Below the pieces are notes generated by a model. That model searched no databases. It had not been told where the DNA came from and was given only the letters and a program-made list of their open reading frames with translations. Shown here piece by piece: positions 1 to 5,389 of a stretch of DNA of 5,389 nt; positions within the stretch are counted from its first letter, which is position 1; every line of letters starts with the position of its first letter. The translations under genes and the position numbers were made by a program. The stretch spans positions 1,561 to 6,949 of the forward strand of contig PMYA01000064.1 of assembly GCA_003170935.1 (NCBI GenBank), read 5' to 3'. Source of the stretch: Methanobacteriota archaeon (GTDB lineage Archaea > Halobacteriota > Bog-38 > Methanoflorentales > Methanoflorentaceae).

Positions 1-650
1 ATATACTCAACTAAGCCTCGCAGGGCCGCCTCAGGATTATCTGCCTTAGTAACGCCTGAAGCAAGAAGCACACCATCGGTTCCAAGCTCGATCGCAGCCT
101 TCACATCTTCTCCTTTTGAGATGCCTGCGCCACAGAGGACTTTTACACCAGATGCTGCTTCCACAGCCCCCGTAACCACTTCTGGATTTGCTTTTGATAC
201 TGGTATCCCCGAGCCAATTAGCTCAGGAGGCTCAATAGCCACGAAATCTGGGCCAAGCGAAGCGGCTGCCTTGGTCGTTGTTATGTTGTTAGTGCAGATT
301 ACGGTAGTTAAGTGAGCACGCTTAGCGGCTTGATTTGCTGCATCTATTTCTGCTAAGTTAAGGCGCCTTTCAGAGTGGTTAATCAACGTCCCCTGTGCTC
401 CAGCCTCTGCAAGTGCTTGAGCTAGTATATGCCCTGTATTGCCCCCAAATTGTATCCCATCGACGTGTTGCGCGTACACTGGAATGCTTACTTGATGCGC
501 TATTTGAAATACATCAATCACTTGCGGGACAACAATCATTTCTACGCCTGATTCTGCTGAGACTTTTTCTGCGATCGTTGCTAGTTGCACGGCGTTGGCC
601 CCCGTGCTCTCTGCATACGTCTTAAAATTTACTACAATAAGTGTTTTCAC
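1..650 (-). CDS. tpiA: Triosephosphate isomerase, archaeal type (C-terminus cut by window edge)
   Basis: Interconverts dihydroxyacetone phosphate and glyceraldehyde 3-phosphate in cytosolic glycolysis/gluconeogenesis. I translated it by hand from a GTG at 650-648: 216 codons stay open to position 3, and the last codon is cut. The protein begins MKTLIVVNFKTY, which carries the family Asn8 and Lys10. The catalytic histidine is His92 in INHSERR (90-96) and the catalytic base is Glu140 in AIEPPELIG (138-146). The loop-6 and phosphate-binding segments follow (GSGIPVS at 146-152, CGAGI at 173-177, GVLLASGV at 193-200). Archaeal enzymes are about 220-230 residues, shorter than the roughly 250 of bacteria, so only a few residues should be missing. 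The GTG is chosen because the protein then starts exactly where the family does and GGAGGT lies 6 bases upstream. The gene sits 189 bases after fae-hps, beyond a likely terminator, so it probably has its own transcript. The family call is secure. Confidence 0.96.
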   Translation of the reverse strand, partial: MKTLIVVNFKTYAESTGANAVQLATIAEKVSAESGVEMIVVPQVIDVFQIAHQVSIPVYAQHVDGIQFGGNTGHILAQALAEAGAQGTLINHSERRLNLAEIDAANQAAKRAHLTTVICTNNITTTKAAASLGPDFVAIEPPELIGSGIPVSKANPEVVTGAVEAASGVKVLCGAGISKGEDVKAAIELGTDGVLLASGVTKADNPEAALRGLVEY

Positions 651-656
651 GCTTAA

Positions 657-662
657 ACCTCC
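657..662 (-). promoter_or_regulatory. Shine-Dalgarno site of tpiA
   Basis: GGAGGT on the minus strand ends 6 bases before the GTG at 650. It is a strong match to the anti-Shine-Dalgarno sequence and decides in favour of the GTG start. Confidence 0.85.
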
Positions 663-726
663 ATATTGGGCTTAGCAGCTGTTTTAGCGTTGTTCGTTAG
701 TTAGCTACTACGAAATGTTGTCCGTT

Positions 727-754
727 CCTAAAAATTATCAAGACTACATAATTT
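727..754 (-). promoter_or_regulatory. Possible tpiA promoter region (two TATA-like stretches)
   Basis: Two AT-rich stretches on the minus strand could act as box A: AAATTATGTA (754-745) and TGATAATTTTTAGG (740-727). Archaeal initiation about 25 bases downstream would give an untranslated leader of roughly 55 to 75 bases. Neither is a close match to the TTTATATA-type consensus, and the spacer is AT-rich in general, so this only marks the most likely place for a promoter. Confidence 0.3.
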
Positions 755-780
755 GACACTTGTTTTCCGTATGTGCCAGC

Positions 781-790
781 TAAAAAAAAT
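781..790 (-). terminator. T-run terminator after fae-hps
   Basis: On the minus strand a run of eight T (789-782), preceded by ATTTA, begins about 50 bases after the fae-hps stop codon. Archaeal RNA polymerase stops at oligo-T tracts without needing a hairpin. This is the longest T-run on the transcribed strand in the spacer, and it separates fae-hps from tpiA. Confidence 0.6.
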
Positions 791-839
791 AAATGTTGAT
801 ATAGGGCGAAACCGACGTGACGGAACTCGCACTTTTGAC

Positions 840-2009
840 CTAAAAATCAGTTTTAACCCTATATTGATCGATATCGCTCTGCTTTAATCCTTCTAGAAAG
901 ACGCGCGCAGCACCTTCCACGTCTCGTGCTGCCGTAATGGCACGTCCAACTACCAGGATGTCCGCTCCCGACTTTAGAGCATCTTCTACGTTATCTTGTC
1001 GTACCCCTCCTGCTACGGCGACTAATTTTGCGTATTTCTTTATGTTTGCGATGTTACCCCAAGCGTGTGCCGTATCTTCAGCGTCTATTGCTCGGTGAAG
1101 TTCCACGATATCGGGTTTATTCTTCAGCGCCTTGAGTACGTTTTCTGGCTTATCGACATTTAACATGTCTATTATAACGTAAATACCAGTCTTGTTTGCT
1201 TCTTCTATAGCATTATCAATCGTTGATGTAGGCGCAAGTCCAGAAACCACAACTGCATCCGCAGCCTCATCCGCAGCCAATCGCGCTTCTAGGTTCCCGG
1301 TGTCAAGGGTTTTTAGGTCGGCTACGATAAAGGCACTCGATCGAGCTTTTCGCATTTCTTTGATGATCCCTAGCCCATAACGCTTGATAAGGGGCGTTCC
1401 TGCTTCAAGGATTATATGATCGCTTATAGGCAGTTTATCTATAACGTTTAATACTGAGCTTAACTCAGTCAAATCTAATGCTACCTGCAGGTACGGTGGG
1501 TCCCATAGACGCGTGACTTTGAATCCCATGACAGGGTGGAGCGACCGGTCTTTTTCGTAGAGAACCTTTTCCACCGAAGGAAAGTCGCTTAATGCTCGTT
1601 TTATTGCCAACTTAGTAGCTCCGTAGTTATAACGGTAAATTTTTTCATAGTCCTGCGCATCGGGATGCACATAGACTGATACGATAACTACGTATTGCTC
1701 GCACAATTCCTTTGCGATAACTCCGTCTTCGACAGCGTCTGCGACTGCTTTTGCAACAGCAGCTTGAGCGGGGCCGAATACCTTCGTTATCTGTTCTGAG
1801 TCTTGTAGCGTAACCTTAGGCACAATAAGGGTTGCAGGCTTTGTCAACAAATTTGGTTTAATTACAGCAAGAAGCGGGGTGTGCCCCTTAGAAAGGTGCG
1901 ATAATCCGCTAGCAAACGCTTGCCCGACTGGGCCTTCCTTCTTTCCTATAAGGAGATCAACGTGGGCCATTTCAGGTTCGTTGCCAATTAAAGCTTCACC
2001 TATGTGCAA
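840..2009 (-). CDS. fae-hps: Bifunctional formaldehyde-activating enzyme / 3-hexulose-6-phosphate synthase
   Basis: The 389-residue protein joins two enzymes. Residues 1 to about 165 are Fae, which condenses formaldehyde with tetrahydromethanopterin to methylene-H4MPT; IGEALIG (3-9), AHVDLLIG with active-site His16 (15-22) and [17 protein letters not shown] (42-58) are family signatures. Residues about 171-389 are an HPS barrel of the OMP decarboxylase superfamily: VALDL (Asp179), EAGTPL (Glu202), the DxKxxD motif DLKTLD (231-236), LHRAID (304-309), AVAGGV (331-336) and VVGRAI (353-358). In archaea the HPS half is thought to run mainly towards ribulose 5-phosphate plus formaldehyde, with Fae capturing the formaldehyde; this supplies pentose for PRPP and purines. 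The start is TTG: the protein then begins LHIGEAL, aligning with the family start M-x-IGEAL, and a GAGG lies 8 bases upstream. Length and motifs indicate an intact gene, probably transcribed from its own promoter in the 81-base upstream spacer. Confidence 0.97.
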   Translation of the reverse strand: MHIGEALIGNEPEMAHVDLLIGKKEGPVGQAFASGLSHLSKGHTPLLAVIKPNLLTKPATLIVPKVTLQDSEQITKVFGPAQAAVAKAVADAVEDGVIAKELCEQYVVIVSVYVHPDAQDYEKIYRYNYGATKLAIKRALSDFPSVEKVLYEKDRSLHPVMGFKVTRLWDPPYLQVALDLTELSSVLNVIDKLPISDHIILEAGTPLIKRYGLGIIKEMRKARSSAFIVADLKTLDTGNLEARLAADEAADAVVVSGLAPTSTIDNAIEEANKTGIYVIIDMLNVDKPENVLKALKNKPDIVELHRAIDAEDTAHAWGNIANIKKYAKLVAVAGGVRQDNVEDALKSGADILVVGRAITAARDVEGAARVFLEGLKQSDIDQYRVKTDF

Positions 2010-2016
2010 TTTGAAT

Positions 2017-2022
2017 TCCTCA
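2017..2022 (-). promoter_or_regulatory. Shine-Dalgarno site of fae-hps
   Basis: TGAGGA on the minus strand places GAGG 8 bases before the TTG at 2009-2007. It supports TTG as the true start. The nearby ATG at 2026-2024 is in another frame and reaches a stop after eight codons. Confidence 0.65.
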
Positions 2023-2057
2023 GCATTTTTGAACAGAGGTAGTAGAGGACATTTGGC

Positions 2058-2071
2058 CTATAAAGCTTTCC
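2058..2071 (-). promoter_or_regulatory. Archaeal promoter (BRE + TATA box) for fae-hps
   Basis: GGAAAGCTTTATAG on the minus strand looks like a purine-rich BRE (GGAAAG) followed by a TATA box (TTTATAG, 2064-2058). Initiation 22-27 bases downstream would fall near 2036, leaving a leader of about 25-30 bases that contains the Shine-Dalgarno site. The box lies in the 81-base gap after the glycosyltransferase gene, so fae-hps can be transcribed independently of purL, though read-through is possible because no T-run is seen in the gap. Confidence 0.55.
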
Positions 2072-2090
2072 TTTTTAGCTACTTCGCTTA

Positions 2091-3104
2091 CTATGCAGCA
2101 CTAAGTCTTTTTCCCGTTTGATAGACCTGAAGCAGCCTTTTGCTCAGTACATGGACATCGTGAATTTGTGCAGTCTCTCGAGCATTTTCGCCGAGCGCTT
2201 GTGCAACTGACTCGTGTTTTATAAGTTCCGTGATTGCAGTTTCAAATCCATCAACTGTCGTGAATTTGATACAATTTTGCCTATCAACGAAGTCGCTATA
2301 AACTGGTAAATCGCGTAAGATTAGGGGTAAGCCACATGCAGCTGCTTCAAGAACAGCAATCCCTTGATTCTCCTCGTAGCTGGGAAAAACAAAGACTTTA
2401 GCCGCACTTAGAGCTTTGCAAATATTGCTTACTCTGCCGGTAAACAGTACATTTTTCGGAGCAGTTGCGATCACTTTTCTAGCAGCGCGGGGGAAAAACG
2501 GCCATGTAACGATTCTTCCAACCCAAACAAACTGAAAATGCGGGAGCCGCTTAGCGACGGTGACGAAGTCAACTATGCCTTTTCGCAAAAAAACTAATCC
2601 TAATGAGAACACCACCGGTCGGACATCCAAAGCGTATTGCGTTTTAAATTCAGAAGCGCGCCTCTCATTGCACACATAAAGGCTCAAATCAATGCCGTTA
2701 CTTATTACTTCAATTCTACGCTTAATTTTCAGCGTTTTTATTAGGACGTCTTTAGTGTGTTTGGAAGGAACGATACAGACGTCTGCTAGATTATAGTAAA
2801 GGTGTAGATACCCTTTTAAGCAGACGCTGATCAAGTTTGACGCAAAATAGCTGTTCGCAACATCTTGTGGCGTCGTATGTGCATGCAGTATAACTGTTTT
2901 GTGTAAAGCTTTGTGAAAAAGCACTAACAAAAGTGCTATCGGTCCGAACGTGTGTGCGTGCAATACATCGCAAATCTTAAAAGCGTTTTTGTAAAAGCGC
3001 ACTCCGTCTGGCTCCAGCAGTCTCAACATCCGCTTGGTATTTTCAATGCTGGTTCGGATCCCGCTCTCACCGTACGTTCCATAAATCAGGTTCACGCTTA
3101 ACAT
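2091..3104 (-). CDS. GT4-family glycosyltransferase, GT-B fold, probably lipid-directed
   Basis: A 337-residue retaining glycosyltransferase of the GT4 type. The N-terminal acceptor domain (about 1-160) begins VNLIYGTYGESGIRTSIEN, with the glycine-rich loop typical of the fold, then DVLHAHTFGP (46-55), HAHTTPQD (74-81) and EVISNGIDL (132-140). The C-terminal nucleotide-sugar domain (about 161-310) holds RKGIVDF (174-180), VLFTGRV (219-225) and the EX7E motif in EENQGIAVLEAAACGLP (Glu245, Glu253), followed by LRDLPVYSD (263-271). The RKGIxDF/PSYEENxGI/LRDxPVYSD pattern resembles diacylglycerol glucosyltransferases, so a membrane-lipid acceptor is plausible, but donor and acceptor cannot be read from the sequence. 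There is no signal peptide or clear membrane span, suggesting a cytosolic or peripheral membrane protein. It begins 35 bases after purL with no Shine-Dalgarno match, which suggests cotranscription and perhaps coupled translation. An in-frame GTG at 3095 (334 residues) is an alternative start. Confidence 0.9.
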   Translation of the reverse strand: MLSVNLIYGTYGESGIRTSIENTKRMLRLLEPDGVRFYKNAFKICDVLHAHTFGPIALLLVLFHKALHKTVILHAHTTPQDVANSYFASNLISVCLKGYLHLYYNLADVCIVPSKHTKDVLIKTLKIKRRIEVISNGIDLSLYVCNERRASEFKTQYALDVRPVVFSLGLVFLRKGIVDFVTVAKRLPHFQFVWVGRIVTWPFFPRAARKVIATAPKNVLFTGRVSNICKALSAAKVFVFPSYEENQGIAVLEAAACGLPLILRDLPVYSDFVDRQNCIKFTTVDGFETAITELIKHESVAQALGENARETAQIHDVHVLSKRLLQVYQTGKRLSAA

Positions 3105-3139
3105 AGTGGATGTGGGAGCTACACGGGTGCAAGCTCTAT

Positions 3140-5278
3140 TTAGCCCCTCATACTGTCACTCAAGGTATTGAGACTCTGCTTGACAAGTTCTAACGGGAAT
3201 GTTAGCTTGTTATCGCCAATTGTTATAGAGAGGCGCCCCTTCACGACAGTTCCAATTGAAGCGAATGTGACGCCCCGCGCCTCAAGTAAAGTTAGGATGG
3301 AAACGAGATCTTTGTTTCTAACGGTCAAAATCGCCCTTCCACACGTCTCTGAAAACAGCTCGTTCTCTTCCCCCAAGATATGAGTTAAGTCAATGCTCGC
3401 GCCAAAACCTGTACACATGTGTGCAAGCGCAATCAGAATACCCCCGCGTCCAATATCGTTAGCAGAAGAGATTTTTCCGGTTTCTATAGCCTCCACAAGC
3501 GCTTTAATATTTTTCTTGGTATCCATACGTGGCTTAGGAGCGACGCCCTCTATCCCAAAAAGTTCAGCGAACTCTGATCCTCCATATTCTGGATATGTGT
3601 CGCCGACTATTATTATGGCGTCTCCTTCTTTGTTGAAAAAAGCTGAGGGGACCTTAGATATGTCGTTAAGAATTCCTACCATTCCGATTGAAGGTGTTGG
3701 GATTATGGCGGTGTGGAACTCTTCGCTTTCATTATATAGCGAAACATTTCCACCAACAATGGGCGTTTCGATGATGCGTGCAGCGTAAGAAAGTCCGTTT
3801 ACAGCTTGTTCAAGCTGGTAAAAGATCGCTTCCTTTTCTGGATTACCGAAGTTGAGACAGTTGACAAAAGCGATTGGTGTTGCTCCCTTTACCGCTAAAT
3901 TCATTGCATTCTCTAAAACAGTGACAGCCGCTCCGTTAAATGGATTTACCGCCACTTGCGTAGGATTACAACCAGAAGATAGCGCGATACCTAGAGAAGA
4001 GTTTATCGAGATAACTGCAGCCCCTTCGCCTGGCTTGACAATGGTCCGCGTTTGGACCTCATGATCATACTGGCTATAAACCCACTCTTTTGAAGCGATG
4101 TTTAACGAGTTAAACACTTCCAATGCCTTTTCTTGAAGCGTCACTCCACGGACTGCCGGCTTTTTGCTTCGTTGTTCCACTTTTGGGAACTCTGGTATAC
4201 AAAGCGGCGCCCCTTCAGTTAGTAGTTTTATCGGGATATTTGCAACAACATCGCCACGAAACTCAACGATATAATATGGTTCTTCGATCACTTCGCCAAT
4301 GACGGCACCATTTAAATCATATTTATGGGCGATGGCAAGCACATTGTTAACGTGCTCCGGCGAAACCTCTAAAACCATGCGTTCTTGTGACTCTGACACT
4401 AATATCTCTCGAGGCGTCATTCCGGTCTCTCTCAAAGGAATGGCGTCTAGCGTAATACGTCCGCCAAGCGTTGAACACATCTCGGAAGATGCACCAGACA
4501 AACCAGCAGCCCCGAGATCACGACATGCCAGAACGTAACCTTGGTTGATCGCTTCTAGCGTTGCATCGATGAGCAGTTTTTCGGTATAAGGATCGCCTAT
4601 TTGGACCGAAGGACGATCAGATGCTTCTGATTCTTCACTGAGATCACGGGAAGCAAACGATGCACCACCAAGGCCATCGCGGCCAGTAGATGACCCGATA
4701 AGGATAATTTTACTGCCAACCTTTTTTATGCGGCCGGTAACATGTTTTTCAACTTGGCAAAGGCCGACGCAAACTACGTTAACAAGCGGATTTCCATCAT
4801 AACTCGGATGAAAGAAAACTTCTCCGTTAACCACAGGGACGCCTATGCAGTTACCATAGTCGCTGATACCTTGAACGACGTGCTCAAATAGGTACCGATT
4901 CTTCTCTTTTTCCACATTTCCAAAATAAAGGCAGTCCATGAGGGCTATTGGTTGAGCTCCCATCGAAATTACATCACGAACGATCCCGCCCACTCCGGTA
5001 GCAGCTCCATCGTACGGATCGACGTATGAAGGATGATTATGACTCTCCATAGCTATGGCGAGTGCGAGTCCGTCGTTTACCTTGATGATGGCTGCATCAT
5101 CACCAGGGCCTACAACGACCATTTCTCCGCCGGACGGCATTTTCTGCAAGAGTGGTTTGCTTGTTCGATAAGCGCAATGCTCCGACCAGAGATTCTCGAA
5201 TATCGCTGCTTCGACTTCATTCGGCGGGTGACCAAGTGCTTCTGTGATTATTCGAGCGTCCGACTCTTTTAGTACCAT
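3140..5278 (-). CDS. purL: Phosphoribosylformylglycinamidine synthase subunit PurL
   Basis: Catalyses the ATP-dependent amidation of FGAR to FGAM, the fourth step of purine synthesis, with ammonia from the PurQ glutaminase and assembly through PurS; neither partner is in this window. At 712 residues it is the small archaeal/Gram-positive form, not the roughly 1,300-residue fused enzyme. The two tandem AIRS-like halves are visible. First half: WSEHCAYR with catalytic His34 (31-38), GPGDDAA (57-63), MESHNHPS (77-84), GVGGIVRD (95-102), [10 protein letters not shown] (199-208), GDPYTEKLL (228-236), [15 protein letters not shown] (253-267) and SESQERM (295-301). Second half: [16 protein letters not shown] (445-460), [10 protein letters not shown] (473-482), [12 protein letters not shown] (506-517) and ANDIGRGG (606-613). 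No motif is missing. The ATG at 5278-5276 has AGGAG 7 bases upstream and begins before the conserved N-terminal helix, which supports the start. It is probably the first gene of a transcript that includes the glycosyltransferase. Confidence 0.98.
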   Translation of the reverse strand: MVLKESDARIITEALGHPPNEVEAAIFENLWSEHCAYRTSKPLLQKMPSGGEMVVVGPGDDAAIIKVNDGLALAIAMESHNHPSYVDPYDGAATGVGGIVRDVISMGAQPIALMDCLYFGNVEKEKNRYLFEHVVQGISDYGNCIGVPVVNGEVFFHPSYDGNPLVNVVCVGLCQVEKHVTGRIKKVGSKIILIGSSTGRDGLGGASFASRDLSEESEASDRPSVQIGDPYTEKLLIDATLEAINQGYVLACRDLGAAGLSGASSEMCSTLGGRITLDAIPLRETGMTPREILVSESQERMVLEVSPEHVNNVLAIAHKYDLNGAVIGEVIEEPYYIVEFRGDVVANIPIKLLTEGAPLCIPEFPKVEQRSKKPAVRGVTLQEKALEVFNSLNIASKEWVYSQYDHEVQTRTIVKPGEGAAVISINSSLGIALSSGCNPTQVAVNPFNGAAVTVLENAMNLAVKGATPIAFVNCLNFGNPEKEAIFYQLEQAVNGLSYAARIIETPIVGGNVSLYNESEEFHTAIIPTPSIGMVGILNDISKVPSAFFNKEGDAIIIVGDTYPEYGGSEFAELFGIEGVAPKPRMDTKKNIKALVEAIETGKISSANDIGRGGILIALAHMCTGFGASIDLTHILGEENELFSETCGRAILTVRNKDLVSILTLLEARGVTFASIGTVVKGRLSITIGDNKLTFPLELVKQSLNTLSDSMRG

Positions 5279-5285
5279 CTCTGGT

Positions 5286-5290
5286 CTCCT
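5286..5290 (-). promoter_or_regulatory. Shine-Dalgarno site of purL
   Basis: AGGAG on the minus strand lies 7 bases before the ATG at 5278, a good spacing. It fixes the purL start. Confidence 0.8.
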
Positions 5291-5316
5291 ATAGCCTCTT
5301 CATTAGTTAAATCTTA

Positions 5317-5328
5317 GCAAAGCTTTGC
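5317..5328. promoter_or_regulatory. 12-bp perfect palindrome, possible operator of purL
   Basis: GCAAAGCTTTGC reads the same on both strands. It lies between the AT-rich box at 5332-5343 and the transcription start expected near 5312, a position where a bound archaeal repressor would block RNA polymerase. The symmetry is seen directly; the operator role is inference from position. Confidence 0.4.
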
Positions 5329-5331
5329 ATC

Positions 5332-5343
5332 ATTTAATTAAAT
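5332..5343 (-). promoter_or_regulatory. Putative TATA box region of purL
   Basis: ATTTAATTAAAT lies about 55-65 bases before the purL ATG and is preceded on the minus strand by the A-rich CTAAAACAAAA, which could act as a BRE. Initiation about 25 bases downstream would give a leader of roughly 33 bases including the AGGAG site. The box is itself a 12-bp palindrome. It is the best promoter candidate in the leader, although it is not a consensus TTTATATA. Confidence 0.45.
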
Positions 5344-5389
5344 TTTGTTTTAGCTGCGACTCGATCGGGTAGAGTGAGAACCATAATTT

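Noticed and set aside
121..625. Plus-strand open frames at 121-315 and 395-625
   Set aside because: They are antisense to tpiA, whose minus-strand translation is a full match to archaeal triosephosphate isomerase.
646..656. 11-base repeat TTAAGCGTGAA at the tpiA start and at 3101-3091 near the glycosyltransferase start
   Set aside because: A few 11-base matches are expected by chance in a window of this size. It does place a GTG in the same setting at 3095, but the glycosyltransferase copy has no Shine-Dalgarno site.
701..709. AGTAGCTAA shared upstream of tpiA and upstream of fae-hps (2083-2075)
   Set aside because: Nine-base matches occur often by chance in 5 kb, and the two copies sit at different distances from their genes and from any TATA-like box.
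651..839. Search of the largest spacer for an RNA gene, small protein gene, or CRISPR-like or long inverted repeat
   Set aside because: I see only the T-run, TATA-like stretches and the Shine-Dalgarno site. There is no tRNA-like fold, no repeat unit, and no short open frame with a ribosome binding site.
1192..2121. Plus-strand open frames at 1192-1380 and 1879-2121
   Set aside because: They are antisense to fae-hps and the end of the glycosyltransferase gene. No family is recognisable, and both overlapped genes are intact.
2791..2973. 60-codon minus-strand open frame
   Set aside because: It lies in another frame inside the glycosyltransferase gene and has no recognisable features.
3393..3788. 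131-codon open frame on the plus strand, and others at 3168-3383, 3852-4064, 4299-4538 and 5033-5272
   Set aside because: All lie antisense to purL, whose protein is complete with every family motif. The antisense translations show no recognisable domain and look like frame shadows.
1..5389. Mobile elements, toxin-antitoxin or defence genes
   Set aside because: No transposase, integrase, terminal inverted repeats or defence domains appear in any frame. The window is core metabolism plus one glycosyltransferase.

Overview
The window comes from an archaeon, most likely a methanogen or a methanogen-related euryarchaeon. Three points support this: a fused formaldehyde-activating enzyme/3-hexulose-6-phosphate synthase (fae-hps), a short archaeal-type triosephosphate isomerase read through to residue 216 at the window edge, and a small (712-residue) PurL of the PurS/PurQ-dependent kind. 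TATA-like boxes with purine-rich upstream elements, a T-run terminator, and Shine-Dalgarno leaders at three of the four genes agree with this. I cannot name the genus from the sequence. Base composition looks moderately AT-rich and even across the window, with no sign of recent transfer.

Layout: all four genes are on the minus strand, so transcription runs from right to left. At 5278-3140 lies purL, preceded by a leader (5279-5389) with a putative TATA region, a 12-bp palindrome and an AGGAG ribosome binding site. It is followed 35 bases later by a GT4-family glycosyltransferase (3104-2091), probably in the same transcript. An 81-base spacer with a good archaeal promoter candidate leads to fae-hps, which starts at TTG (2009-840). 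A 189-base spacer with a T8 terminator follows. Then comes tpiA, which starts at GTG (650) and runs off the left edge. No gene-free stretch exceeds 300 bases.

How the genes fit together: in archaea without an oxidative pentose phosphate pathway, Fae-Hps makes ribulose 5-phosphate from hexulose 6-phosphate and its Fae domain traps the released formaldehyde on tetrahydromethanopterin. Ribulose 5-phosphate supplies PRPP, the entry point of purine synthesis, where PurL catalyses the fourth step. TpiA works in the gluconeogenic/glycolytic trunk that supplies the hexose phosphate. The glycosyltransferase is the one gene without an obvious link; it resembles enzymes that glycosylate membrane lipids.

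I find no new system here. The points worth a second look are regulatory (paired palindromes upstream of purL and an AAAGCTTT octamer shared with the fae-hps promoter), two non-ATG starts that an ATG-only gene call would miss or misplace, and the unassigned glycosyltransferase.
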